31,402 nucleotides of DNA from Pseudomonadota bacterium (GCA_023418355.1 JAEZZU010000104.1:1-31402), one strand, 5' to 3'. Shown: positions 9,705-17,306, counted from the first letter of the stretch. Numbers and translations are program-made. The notes: generated by a model from the letters alone, not told the origin.

Positions 9705-9749
9705 TGAAATTCAAGCAGATGCATGCCAGGCATGCAGTGGCGCGGTGGC

Positions 9750-9755
9750 TAGAAT
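9750..9755 (+). promoter_or_regulatory. Candidate -10 element TAGAAT, very close to start
   Basis: TAGAAT lies 7 nt before the ATG at 9763, which has no Shine-Dalgarno. If it is the -10, transcription would begin at or within a base or two of the start codon. No convincing -35 was found. Confidence 0.35.
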
Positions 9756-9762
9756 CTTTGCC

Positions 9763-10155
9763 ATGTTGTTCCTGCTGATCACCACGCATCTGCGCCGCAC
9801 CAGTCAGCTGGTGCTGGCGGCATGGCTGTGCGTGTGCATGGTCAGCGTCTGGGCACCCTTGGCGCGCGCCCAGATCAGCCAGCAGCATGCGGTGCATCTG
9901 TGCTCGGGTGAGCTGGCACCGCCTGATGCGCCCAACCCGCTGGCCGATGCCGGGCAGGACATGGCTCTGCACCATGTGCTGGACTGCCCGCTGTGTCTGC
10001 CGGTGCTCGCACCTCCGCCACCGCAGGTGCACACCGCACGCGTGCCGGTGCCTGCTGCGCAGCCCCAGGCTTTGCAGCCCGCAGTGCACATTCCATGGCG
10101 CGTGGCGCTGCCGCCCGTGCGTGCCCCACCTTCCAAGACATGGATGTTCTCCTGA
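9763..10155 (+). CDS. DUF2946-like small exported protein, probably copper-related
   Basis: The protein has 130 residues from the ATG at 9763; a GTG at 9745 would add six. It begins with a signal or anchor segment (about residues 14-37, LVLAAWLCVCMVSVWAPLARA). The mature part carries H41/H45, H70-H71 and the short motif DCPLCLP (C75, C78), followed by a Pro-rich tail. The spacing of a His pair before C-P-x-C and the overall size resemble DUF2946 proteins, which often sit beside copper genes. Here the next gene is a PCu(A)C chaperone 56 bp downstream in the same direction, which supports a role in periplasmic copper handling. Function is not established; the family call is by memory of the motif. 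Confidence 0.65.
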   Translation: MLFLLITTHLRRTSQLVLAAWLCVCMVSVWAPLARAQISQQHAVHLCSGELAPPDAPNPLADAGQDMALHHVLDCPLCLPVLAPPPPQVHTARVPVPAAQPQALQPAVHIPWRVALPPVRAPPSKTWMFS

Positions 10156-10159
10156 ACCG

Positions 10160-10179
10160 CGCATGCCATCTGGCATGCG
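10160..10179 (+). other. Perfect 8-bp hairpin between the two copper-related genes
   Basis: CGCATGCC and GGCATGCG flank an ATCT loop, 4 bp after the stop at 10155. The T run (10191-10197) begins about 12 bases after the stem, so this is not a canonical intrinsic terminator. It could be an RNA-stability element or a protein-binding site that sets the ratio of the two products. Confidence 0.45.
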
Positions 10180-10211
10180 CCTGGTATTGACTTTTTTACC
10201 CTGTGATTGCC

Positions 10212-10727
10212 ATGTCTTTGACTCGCAAAATTTTCTCGACCGCTGCGCTGTTCGCAGCGCTTTCCACCGGTGTGGCCATGGCCCATCCTGATGCCGCCCA
10301 TGTGCAGGCAGAAGGCGCCTGGGCACGCGCTTCCGTGCCCGGGCAGCAGGCCACAGGTGCCTTCATGCGTCTGACGGCGCAGGAGCCTTTGGTGCTGGTG
10401 GGGGTGGAAACGCCCGCCGCTGCCGCAGGCGAAATCCATGAAATGAAGATGGAAGGTGATGTGATGCGCATGCGCGCCATCGACAGCCTGCCACTGCCCG
10501 AGGGTCAGACCGTGGAGCTCAAGCCCGGTGGCTACCACCTGATGTTCCAGCAGCTGAAAGCTCCGTTGCAGGAAGGCACTCAAGTGCCAGTGACGCTGAT
10601 CTTCAAGGACAGCAAGGGTGAGGCCTCGCGCCTGCACCTGGAACTGCCCGTGCAGCGCATGGCGCCCAAGGCTGCGGCCCATGGACATGGCATGGAGCAT
10701 GGCCACGGTCACCATCCTGGGCATTAA
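10212..10727 (+). CDS. PCu(A)C-family periplasmic copper chaperone
   Basis: The protein has 171 residues with a signal peptide (about residues 1-25, cleavage expected after VAMA). PCu(A)C proteins carry Cu(I) in the periplasm and deliver it to the CuA site of cytochrome oxidase, often with Sco proteins. The copper motif H-x10-M-x21-H-x-M is met exactly by H76, M87, H109 and M111. Family blocks AWARASVPGQQATGAFMRL and LKPGGYHLMF are clear. The C-terminus ends in a His/Met-rich tail (HGHGMEHGHGHHPGH), possibly an extra metal-binding site, as seen in some members. The ATG at 10212 is preferred over the in-frame GTG at 10203 because it gives a standard signal peptide. A strong terminator follows, so this gene ends the transcription unit. 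Confidence 0.9.
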   Translation: MSLTRKIFSTAALFAALSTGVAMAHPDAAHVQAEGAWARASVPGQQATGAFMRLTAQEPLVLVGVETPAAAAGEIHEMKMEGDVMRMRAIDSLPLPEGQTVELKPGGYHLMFQQLKAPLQEGTQVPVTLIFKDSKGEASRLHLELPVQRMAPKAAAHGHGMEHGHGHHPGH

Positions 10728-10787
10728 GTGAAGCTGCTGTGCGCGTGACAGCGCGCAGCAGCCGCTGCGTTAAGCTAGTCACCAGCC

Positions 10788-10821
10788 AGCCCGGGTACAC
10801 CGCTGTGCCCGGGCTTTTTTT
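10788..10821 (+). terminator. Rho-independent terminator after the copper chaperone gene
   Basis: AGCCCGGGTACA (10788-10799) pairs with TGTGCCCGGGCT (10804-10815), with one G-T wobble, around a CCGC loop, followed by seven T. A second GC-rich inverted repeat (GCTGCT...AGCAGC, about 10734-10762) lies just before it. Confidence 0.9.
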
Positions 10822-10846
10822 GTATTGCACGCAATGAGTGACGGCT

Positions 10847-11731
10847 ATGAGTGATTCCTCCACATTCGGTTTTGGCAAGTTCATTCCGGGCTTTGAGTTC
10901 TTGCAGAGCCTGGGCAAGGTCGGGCAGAGCGCTGCGGCGCAGCCACCGTTCTCGAACTGGGTGGCGCCAACGCTGAGTATTGAAGAAATCAACAAGCGCA
11001 TTGAAGAGCTCAAGGCTGTGCAGTTCTGGCTGGAACAGAACAGCAAGGCGCTGGCTGCAACCGTGCAGGCGCTGGAAGTGCAGAAGATGACGCTGTCTGC
11101 CCTGCAGGGCATGAATGTGAACCTCAGCGAAATGGCCAAGGGCTTTCCTTTTGCGACAGCCGCTGCCGCAGCAGGGCAGGACTTGTCAGACTGGCCCATG
11201 TCAGCGGCTGCCAAGTCGCCAGCGCCTGATGCGGCAGCACCTCAGCCTGCTGCTGAAAGTACAGCGCAGCAGGAACAGCAGGCACCACAGGAATCGGCAC
11301 AGGAGCAGTCCACACAGGCAGCAGGCATGGCAGCTGCCATGCAGTGGTGGGGTGCACTGACACAGCAGTTCCAGCAGATTGCCCAGCAGGCCATGCAGGA
11401 CCCTGCACAGCAGCAGGCGGTGCTCAAGGCCACACAGATGTCCACGGACTTTGCACGCACGGCGGTCAAGACAGCCAGTGACATGGTGCGCCAGGCGGTA
11501 GCGCAGACACAGGCCGCCGCAGGCTCCGCGAGTGTTGCCAAGGCGGGCAGCCAGACCACGGCATCAGACAGGGCCAAGCCCCCAGCGAAGCCTGCGAAGG
11601 CAACGCGCACTACCCAGCGTGCAGCCACGCCCAAGGCTGCGCATGCTGCGGCAAAGACCAAGAAGGCGGTCAAGACTGCAGCAGCGGCCAAGCGCAGCAG
11701 CCCCGCCAAAAAAACCAGCGCTCGCAAGTAA
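10847..11731 (+). CDS. phaM: PhaM-like polyhydroxyalkanoate granule regulatory protein
   Basis: The protein has 294 residues from ATG 10847 (a GTG at 10838 would add three). PhaM of Ralstonia links PHA granules to the nucleoid and activates PHA synthase. The N-terminal domain has the family pattern FGFGKFIPGFEFLQSL, then NWVAPTLSIEEINKRIEELK, VQFWLEQNSKALAATVQALE and MTLSALQGMNVNL. A Gln/Ala-rich middle (about 110-200) is followed by an Ala/Lys/Pro-rich tail ending KRSSPAKKTSARK, like histone H1, which fits DNA binding. No phaC or phasin gene is in the window. The gene stands alone between a terminator and an MFS gene 45 bp downstream. The family call is strong; PHA function is inferred from it. 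Confidence 0.82.
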   Translation: MSDSSTFGFGKFIPGFEFLQSLGKVGQSAAAQPPFSNWVAPTLSIEEINKRIEELKAVQFWLEQNSKALAATVQALEVQKMTLSALQGMNVNLSEMAKGFPFATAAAAAGQDLSDWPMSAAAKSPAPDAAAPQPAAESTAQQEQQAPQESAQEQSTQAAGMAAAMQWWGALTQQFQQIAQQAMQDPAQQQAVLKATQMSTDFARTAVKTASDMVRQAVAQTQAAAGSASVAKAGSQTTASDRAKPPAKPAKATRTTQRAATPKAAHAAAKTKKAVKTAAAAKRSSPAKKTSARK

Positions 11732-11737
11732 GGCTGA

Positions 11738-11751
11738 TGCCCTGCAGGGCA
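11738..11751. repeat. Perfect 14-bp palindrome TGCCCTGCAGGGCA
   Basis: It lies in the 45-bp gap between phaM and the MFS gene, 6 bp after the phaM stop. It could be an operator or a short hairpin. There is no T run after it. Confidence 0.35.
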
Positions 11752-11764
11752 AAGCAAGCGTTCT

Positions 11765-11770
11765 GACAAT
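11765..11770 (+). promoter_or_regulatory. Candidate -10 element GACAAT before the MFS gene
   Basis: GACAAT ends 6 nt before the ATG at 11777, and no Shine-Dalgarno is visible. The transcript would be leaderless, or would have about a 9-nt leader if the ATG at 11786 is used. Confidence 0.35.
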
Positions 11771-11776
11771 TTGCCC

Positions 11777-13135
11777 ATGGCAGCCATGCACCACACACCG
11801 TCTTCGCAGTTCGCACTGCTGCGCCAGCAGCGTTTTGGCCCCTTCTTTGCCACGCAGCTGCTGGGGGCTGCCAACGACAATCTGTTCAAGTTTGCGCTGA
11901 CGGTGCTGGTCACCTACCAGCTGCAGGTGGCATGGCTGCCGGCATCGATTGCAGGGCTGGTAATCGGGGCCTTGTTCATTCTGCCTTTTGTGCTGCTCTC
12001 AGCCACCGCAGGGCAGCTGGCCGACCGCATGGACAAGGCCGTGCTCATGCGGCGGGTGAAGGATTGCGAAATCGCCATCATGACCACGGCGCTGCTGGGC
12101 TTCTGGCTGCAGTGGCCGGCGCTGCTCATGCTGTGTCTGGTAGGCATGGGCGTGCATTCCACGTTTTTCGGCCCTGCCAAGTTTGCCTATCTGCCGCAGG
12201 TGCTCCAGCGGTCGGAACTGACGGGAGGCAATGGCATGGTGGAGATGGGCACCTTTGTGGCCATTTTGCTGGGCAATGTGGTCGGTGGTCTCCTGATCGC
12301 CACGCCAGAAGTGGGGCGCTGGCATGTGGCGCTGACCTGTCTGCTGCTGGCCATGCTGGGGCGCTGGGCTGCGCAGGGCATACCCCGGCAGGCCGCACCT
12401 GCCCATGCAGCGCCGCTGGGCTGGAATCCGTGGCGCGAAACGGCTGCCAATTTGCGTCTGGCACGCACCGATGGCCGGGTGTTCCGGGCGCTGCTGGGCA
12501 TCAGCTGGATGTGGTTTTTTGGAGCTGTGTTCCTCGCGGAATTTCCGGTACTGGCCAAGGAAGTGCTACAGGGCAATGAGCATGTGGCCGCCTGCCTGCT
12601 GGTGGTGTTTTCGCTGGGTGTGGGTACCGGGGCATTGCTGTGCGAGACCTTGTCGCGCGGCCGCATAGAGCCCGGTCTGGTACCACTGGGCGCCCTGGGG
12701 ATGACGCTGTGTGCCGTGGATTTCTGGTGGTCGCTGGCGCATCTGCCACGCGCGGCACAGATGCTGGATCTGTGGAGTTTTGTGCAGGCTCCACAGCGCT
12801 GGCGTGTGCTGCTGGATCTGTTTGGTCTGGCGCTGTCGGCAGGCATTTACAGCGTGCCGCTCTATGCCATGATTCAGCAGCGCAGCCCGGTGACGCACCG
12901 TGCACGCATCATTGCTGCCAACAATATTCTCAATGCCCTCTTCATGGTGGCTTCGGCACTGATGGCTGGCGGCTTGCTGGCGTTGGGCTTGAGCGTGCCG
13001 CAGCTGTTTCTGTGCATGGGGCTGGCCAATGCGGTGGCTCTGGTGCTGATGTGCTGGCGTGAGCCGCAGTATGTGCGCCGCTGCAGGTACTGGCTGTTGC
13101 GTAGCCTGCGGGCTGGCCATTCCAAACCGACATAA
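11777..13135 (+). CDS. MFS transporter, LplT-like (lysophospholipid transporter family)
   Basis: The protein has about 452 residues and 11-12 hydrophobic segments. The N-terminal part FFATQLLGAANDNLFKFAL, the loop FGPAKFAYLPQVL and NGMVEMGTFVAILLGNVVGG match the LplT/YgeD subgroup of MFS proteins, which flip lysophospholipids inward for re-acylation. In many bacteria this transporter is fused to or next to an acyltransferase/acyl-ACP synthetase (Aas); neither is present here, so the substrate is uncertain. A phospholipase A gene lies about 14 kb away in the same window, but nothing links them directly. ATG 11786 is an alternative start that gives MHHTPSSQFALLRQQ. The stop overlaps a CATAAT hexamer that may serve the next gene. 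Confidence 0.8.
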   Translation: MAAMHHTPSSQFALLRQQRFGPFFATQLLGAANDNLFKFALTVLVTYQLQVAWLPASIAGLVIGALFILPFVLLSATAGQLADRMDKAVLMRRVKDCEIAIMTTALLGFWLQWPALLMLCLVGMGVHSTFFGPAKFAYLPQVLQRSELTGGNGMVEMGTFVAILLGNVVGGLLIATPEVGRWHVALTCLLLAMLGRWAAQGIPRQAAPAHAAPLGWNPWRETAANLRLARTDGRVFRALLGISWMWFFGAVFLAEFPVLAKEVLQGNEHVAACLLVVFSLGVGTGALLCETLSRGRIEPGLVPLGALGMTLCAVDFWWSLAHLPRAAQMLDLWSFVQAPQRWRVLLDLFGLALSAGIYSVPLYAMIQQRSPVTHRARIIAANNILNALFMVASALMAGGLLALGLSVPQLFLCMGLANAVALVLMCWREPQYVRRCRYWLLRSLRAGHSKPT

Positions 13136-13168
13136 TGGACAGGTTCCGTTGAACGAGGGAGTGCGCAC

Positions 13169-14236
13169 ATGAGCAAGTCTTTGCGATGGTCGGAAGTCTG
13201 GTTTCGTCGAGGTCTGTGGCTGGTTGCCGTGGTGTTTGCCAGCTTTCTGATTGGTCTGGGATCTACGGTAGTGGGCGATCTGCCACAGGTCGAGCATCGG
13301 CTGACGCTGGACGACTTTATCGATGCGCAGCAGGCGCAACCCTTGCGCAATGAACTGGCTGCGCAGGACAAGGCGCGCGACGAGGCCATCGAAGCGCGTG
13401 ACCAGGCGCAGCTGCAGTGGGAGAAGGCCCGTGGCGACACCCAGGTGGCACGCGAAAACTTCATGGCCTGGATTGCGACACGTTCGGCCACGCAGCGCAG
13501 CGAGCAGGACCCTGAAGTGATGGCGCGCAACCAGCAGCTGGAACAGCTGCGACAGGCAGAGCGCAAGGCACAACAGGCCTTGCAGGAGCAGGAGCAGACT
13601 TTGCTGAATCTGCGCCAGCAGCAGGCACGCACGCATCAGGCCCTGAACGCTCTGGAGAACGATGCACGAGAAGCTTTGCACAGCGCCTGGCGTGCCCAGG
13701 AACTGCGCGTATTTTTCTACCGCCTTGCTCTGACGCTGCCGCTGTTGCTGCTGGCGGGCTGGCTGTTCGTCAAAAAGCGCAAGAGCACGTGGTGGCCTTT
13801 CGTCTGGGGCTTTATCTTTTTTGCGCTGTTTGTCTTCTTTGTGGAGCTGGTGCCGTATCTGCCCAGCTACGGCGGCTATGTGCGCTATGCCGTGGGCATT
13901 GCGATGACGGTGCTGGTGGGGCGCTGGGCCATTGTGGCGCTGCAGCGCTATCTGGAGCGCCAAAAGCAGGCGGAGGCCTTGCCTGCGAGCGAGCGCCGCG
14001 TGAGCAAGACGTATGACGCCGTGCTGGCCCATCTGGCCAAGAGCGTGTGCCCGGGCTGTGAGCGCCCCGTTGACCTCAAGGATGGCGTGACGGACTTCTG
14101 CCCCCACTGCGGGCTGAACCTGTTCCACGCCTGCCATGCCTGCGGCACGCGCAAGAGTGCTTTTTCCAAGTTCTGCTTCCACTGCGGCACGCATGCGCAC
14201 AACCACAGTCTGCCGGGGGACGACAAACAGGCCTGA
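13169..14236 (+). CDS. Membrane protein with coiled coil and C-terminal double zinc ribbon, unknown function
   Basis: The protein has 355 residues. In order there is a transmembrane helix (about 14-34), a long Gln/Glu/Ala-rich coiled coil (about 50-175), three hydrophobic helices (about 185-255) and a cytoplasmic-looking zinc region with four CxxC knuckles: CPGC (from C294), CPHC, CHAC and CFHC, ending in HAHNH. The coiled coil would be periplasmic or cytoplasmic depending on the first helix; the zinc ribbon is expected in the cytoplasm. The start is good: GAGGGA about 9 bp before ATG 13169. It lies 33 bp after the MFS gene and may be cotranscribed with it or use the CATAAT at 13131-13136. 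I do not recognise a named family, and function is unknown. Confidence 0.85.
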   Translation: MSKSLRWSEVWFRRGLWLVAVVFASFLIGLGSTVVGDLPQVEHRLTLDDFIDAQQAQPLRNELAAQDKARDEAIEARDQAQLQWEKARGDTQVARENFMAWIATRSATQRSEQDPEVMARNQQLEQLRQAERKAQQALQEQEQTLLNLRQQQARTHQALNALENDAREALHSAWRAQELRVFFYRLALTLPLLLLAGWLFVKKRKSTWWPFVWGFIFFALFVFFVELVPYLPSYGGYVRYAVGIAMTVLVGRWAIVALQRYLERQKQAEALPASERRVSKTYDAVLAHLAKSVCPGCERPVDLKDGVTDFCPHCGLNLFHACHACGTRKSAFSKFCFHCGTHAHNHSLPGDDKQA

Positions 14237-14276
14237 ATCCGATCTGCGGCGGGTGGACGGCTCTGCCGCCGCGCAG

Positions 14277-14314
14277 AAAAAAGCCGCTGTGTGCATCACT
14301 GGCACACAGCGGCT
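14277..14314 (-). terminator. Rho-independent terminator for gltS (minus strand)
   Basis: AGCCGCTGTGTGC (14282-14294) and GCACACAGCGGCT (14302-14314) are a perfect 13-bp inverted repeat with a 7-nt loop. On the minus strand it is followed by a run of six T (14277-14282); on the plus strand there is no T run. It therefore terminates gltS, whose stop is 115 bp upstream in that direction. Nothing was recognised in 14315-14429. Confidence 0.85.
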
Positions 14315-14429
14315 CGGGATTGGCGTGGACCAAGGCCTGGTATCCGTGAAGTGGCTGAGCCCTGCTTCACACCAATTTCTTCATCGGCCCACGGTGTGTA
14401 TGGTGCGCAGGCCTTGTGACAGGCGTGTG

Positions 14430-15656
14430 TCAGATCAGGAGCTGAATGATCAGCGCATTCACAATGTCCACAAAGAAACCGCACACCAGTGGAACGACGA
14501 TAAACGCACGGTGCGCTGCGCCATGCCGGTGGGCCACGGCGGTCATATTGGCCACCGCAGTGGCGGTGGAGCCCAGGGCAATACCGCCAAAGCCTGCGCT
14601 GATGACCGCAGCCTCATAGTCACGCCCCATGCAGCGAAAGACCACGAACAGCGCAAACGCGATGGTCATGAGCACCTGCAGTACCAGCACCGTCATCACA
14701 AAGCCCATCACACCCTGCAGCGCCCACAGCTGCAGCCCCATGAGGGCCATGGTCAGGAACATGCCGAGGCTGATGTCTGAAACCATGCTCAGCCCCTGAC
14801 GCATGCTGTTCCAGTGAAACAGCCCCAGCTTGCGGCGCTTGCGCGAGAGCATCCATTGGCCCAGCGTATTGCGCAGCACAATGCCGCCCATCAGACAGCC
14901 CACAAACATGGGCAGCTGCAGTCCTACTTCATGGAACAGTGGGGTGATGATGCCGCCGATCATGAGCGCCATGTTCAGCCACAGCCAGGCGCGCAGCACG
15001 CCAAAGTAGTCCAGCGTCACCGTCATCTGCTGGGCGGGAACACCCACATCCAGAGGGCGTGCACCGCTGCCATGGATGGCGTGGCGTCGCATCAGATAGC
15101 TGGCGATGGGGCCGCCAATGGCACAGGCGGCAATCATGCCGACCATATTGCTGGCCATGCCCAGCTCCACCGCATTGTGGATGCCGAGTTTTTCGACAAA
15201 GGTAGGCCCCCAGGCCAGGGTGGTGCCCACGCCACCGGTCAGCGAGATGGAGCCCGTCATCAGGCCCGCACGGGCGTCCAGCCCGAACAGTTCGGCCACG
15301 CCCATGCCCAGCAGGTTCTGCAGCAGGATAAAGCCCGTGGCCAGTGCCAGCAGAATCACCAGCGGTTTGCCGCCCTGCTTGAGGGTGAGCAGATCGGAGC
15401 GCAGACCAATGGCGGCAAAGAAGTACAGCAGCAGTGTGTCACGCACATTCAGATCGAACTCGATCTTGCTGCCCGTGGTGTAGTAGATCAGTCCGACGAC
15501 CAAGGCGCAGGCAAAGCCGCCCACCACGGGTTCGGGGATGCTGTAGCGGCGCACAACGCCCCAGTACTCGGCAATTTTCTGCCCCGCAAAAAACAGCAGA
15601 ATGGCCAAGGTAAAGCTCTGGAATGCAGGAATGCTGATGGTCTCTGGCAAGGTCAC
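14430..15656 (-). CDS. gltS: Sodium/glutamate symporter GltS
   Basis: GltS couples Na+ entry to L-glutamate uptake across the inner membrane. From GTG 15656 the protein has 408 residues (E. coli GltS 401) and about ten hydrophobic helices. Family blocks seen are FFAGQKIAEYWGVVRRYSIPEPVVGG, GLMTGSISLTGGVGTTLAWG with the reentrant-loop Ser/Gly-rich signature, and in the second half GFGGIALGSTATAVANMTAV, the matching inverted repeat. Start choice: the open frame extends to a TTG at 15719, but the extra 21 residues include Cys-rich sequence unlike the family; GTG 15656 gives TLPETISIPAFQSFTLAI. No Shine-Dalgarno is visible. TACAAC (minus strand, 15672-15677) could be a -10. It is divergent from hemE. 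Confidence 0.9.
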   Translation of the reverse strand: MTLPETISIPAFQSFTLAILLFFAGQKIAEYWGVVRRYSIPEPVVGGFACALVVGLIYYTTGSKIEFDLNVRDTLLLYFFAAIGLRSDLLTLKQGGKPLVILLALATGFILLQNLLGMGVAELFGLDARAGLMTGSISLTGGVGTTLAWGPTFVEKLGIHNAVELGMASNMVGMIAACAIGGPIASYLMRRHAIHGSGARPLDVGVPAQQMTVTLDYFGVLRAWLWLNMALMIGGIITPLFHEVGLQLPMFVGCLMGGIVLRNTLGQWMLSRKRRKLGLFHWNSMRQGLSMVSDISLGMFLTMALMGLQLWALQGVMGFVMTVLVLQVLMTIAFALFVVFRCMGRDYEAAVISAGFGGIALGSTATAVANMTAVAHRHGAAHRAFIVVPLVCGFFVDIVNALIIQLLI

Positions 15657-15846
15657 GGCGTACGGGTTCGAGTTGTAACAGGAAGCAAAGCCCGCGATTG
15701 TGCATGAGCGAAGCTGCAAGGCTTGTGCTGTATCAGGAGACGTGCACCCTCTTCGCCGCGGGAGGCCTTAGAAGCCGGGTGCGGCAGGCCCATCCGTTAA
15801 ACTGGCCGTTTCCCCAAGAACCCCAGAACATGTAGGAGGTGCTTCC

Positions 15847-15912
15847 GTGAGGAGCGGCACCTTCAGGTCTTTTCTCTGTGTGAGCGCTTCATGTCTTTTG
15901 CCCCCCTTTTGA
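15847..15912 (+). CDS. Possible 21-codon leader ORF overlapping the hemE start
   Basis: A canonical AGGAGG (15834-15839) sits 7 nt before GTG 15847. That frame encodes MRSGTFRSFLCVSASCLLPPF and stops at TGA 15910-15912, 19 bp inside hemE in another frame. hemE's own ATG at 15891 has only a weak GAG upstream. The strong ribosome-binding site therefore seems to serve this small ORF, and could couple its translation to hemE. It could instead be fortuitous; the peptide resembles nothing I know. Confidence 0.4.
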   Translation: MRSGTFRSFLCVSASCLLPPF

Positions 15913-17006
15913 ACGACACCTTCCTGCGTGCCTGCCGTCGTCAGGCGACCGACTACACCCCGCTGTGGCTGATGCGTCAGGCAGGCCGTTATCTGCCGGA
16001 GTACAAGGCCACGCGCGCCAAGGCGGGCAGTTTCATGGGGCTGGCCACCAATGTGGACTACGCCACCGAAGTGACGCTGCAGCCGCTGGAGCGTTTTCCG
16101 CTGGATGCGGCCATCCTGTTCAGCGACATCCTCACCGTGCCCGATGCCATGGGCTTGGGCCTGTCGTTTGCGGAAGGCGAAGGCCCCCGTTTTGCCAAGG
16201 TGGTGCGCGACGAAGCCGCGGTGGCCGAACTGGCTGTGCCTGACATGGACAAGCTGCGCTATGTGTTTGATGCCGTCACCAGCATCCGCAAGGCGCTCAA
16301 CGGCCGCGTGCCGCTGATCGGTTTTTCCGGCAGCCCCTGGACACTGGCCTGCTACATGGTCGAAGGCAAGGGCAGCGATGACTATCGACTCGTCAAGAGC
16401 CTGATGTACAGCCGCCCTGATCTGATGCACCGCATCCTGGCCGTGAACGCCGACAGCGTGGCCGCCTATCTGAACGCACAGATCGACGCGGGCGCACAGG
16501 CTGTGATGATTTTTGACAGCTGGGGTGGTGTGATGGCCGATGGCATGTTCCAGCAGTTCAGCCTGGCCTATACCCAGCGCGTGCTGGCCCAGCTCAAGCG
16601 CACGGGCGAGGATGGTACCGATGTGCCGCGCATCGTGTTCACCAAGGGTGGCGGCATCTGGCTGGATGACATGAAGGGCATCGACTGCGAAGTGCTGGGC
16701 CTGGACTGGACGGCTAACCTGGGCAAGGCACGCGCCATGGTTGGCGGTGAAGTGGGCGGCCCCGGCAAGGCATTGCAGGGCAATATCGACCCCAATGTGC
16801 TGTTTGCCCCTCCCGAGCAGATTGCCGTGCAGGTGCGCGCCGTGCTCGACAGCTTTGGCAAGCCCCATACAGACCGCGCCACCACAGGCCCCACCCATAT
16901 CTTTAACCTGGGCCACGGTATCAGCCAGCACACGCCTCCCGAGCATGTGGCAGTGCTGGTCGAGACTGTGCATAACTACTCTCGTCAACTGCGTCTGTCG
17001 GCTTGA
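15891..17006 (+). CDS. hemE: Uroporphyrinogen III decarboxylase
   Basis: HemE removes four acetate carboxyls from uroporphyrinogen III to give coproporphyrinogen III in cytosolic heme synthesis. The protein has 371 residues, the usual size. Signatures are LWLMRQAGRYLPEY (N-terminal, substrate-binding Arg residues), the catalytic-Asp block AILFSDILTVPDAMG, GFSGSPWTLACYM, and IFNLGHGISQHTPPEHV near the C-terminus. The frame has no ATG, GTG or TTG between the AGGAGG at 15834 and ATG 15891, so 15891 is the only usual start. A minor leader ORF overlaps it. A candidate TAAACT (about 15797-15802) could be a -10 element. The next gene, priA, is 396 bp downstream and has its own spacer, so cotranscription is doubtful. 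Confidence 0.97.
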   Translation: MSFAPLLNDTFLRACRRQATDYTPLWLMRQAGRYLPEYKATRAKAGSFMGLATNVDYATEVTLQPLERFPLDAAILFSDILTVPDAMGLGLSFAEGEGPRFAKVVRDEAAVAELAVPDMDKLRYVFDAVTSIRKALNGRVPLIGFSGSPWTLACYMVEGKGSDDYRLVKSLMYSRPDLMHRILAVNADSVAAYLNAQIDAGAQAVMIFDSWGGVMADGMFQQFSLAYTQRVLAQLKRTGEDGTDVPRIVFTKGGGIWLDDMKGIDCEVLGLDWTANLGKARAMVGGEVGGPGKALQGNIDPNVLFAPPEQIAVQVRAVLDSFGKPHTDRATTGPTHIFNLGHGISQHTPPEHVAVLVETVHNYSRQLRLSA

Positions 17007-17031
17007 CAAACGGCGCCTGCGAGGAGTGACT

Positions 17032-17053
17032 GCCGTAGGCGTGCGCCTACGGC
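17032..17053 (+). other. Hairpin after hemE
   Basis: GCCGTAGGC (17032-17040) and GCCTACGGC (17045-17053) pair perfectly around GTGC, 25 bp after the hemE stop. There is no T run, so if it ends transcription it is weak or Rho-assisted. Confidence 0.5.
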
Positions 17054-17174
17054 GGATTGCCAGCAAGGGCGCTTCAAAATTCACGGAAAAGCGGGCAAAA
17101 AGTTGCAAATTGACGTCTATCTACGGGATTTTACTTATCGATTGCTGCCTTGCTTCGGTGCATTGGGGTGCCAC

Positions 17175-17183
17175 TTATGCACA
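17175..17183 (+). promoter_or_regulatory. DnaA-box-like site TTATGCACA
   Basis: It matches the relaxed consensus TTATNCACA. It lies 228 bp before the priA start. Confidence 0.4.
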
Positions 17184-17275
17184 ACTTTGAGCAAGCGGGG
17201 CGGCGGTTTGATAGGGGCGAAGCTGATAGCGCGGAACGAACTTTTTTCGTGATAAGTATTTGTTTTTGTTCTGAA

Positions 17276-17306
17276 ATTTTCTTCATGAGAATGTCATGAA
17301 GAAAAT
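17276..17306. repeat. Perfect 13-bp inverted repeat, operator-like
   Basis: ATTTTCTTCATGA (17276-17288) and TCATGAAGAAAAT (17294-17306) flank GAATG. The AT-rich arms, dyad symmetry and location about 100 bp before priA suggest a protein-binding site. No T run is placed correctly for an intrinsic terminator on the plus strand. Confidence 0.55.

Noticed and set aside
7376..9733. 785-residue minus-strand open frame across recD and the end of recB
   Set aside because: It is antisense to RecD motifs and shows the same reverse-complement composition; no start signal.
12566..14305. 579-residue minus-strand open frame opposite the MFS and zinc-ribbon genes
   Set aside because: It covers two convincing genes on the plus strand, one with a good ribosome site, and has no recognisable domain.
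15768..17108. 446-residue minus-strand open frame opposite hemE
   Set aside because: hemE is unmistakable on the plus strand; the antisense product has only repetitive His/Ala/Gln sequence.
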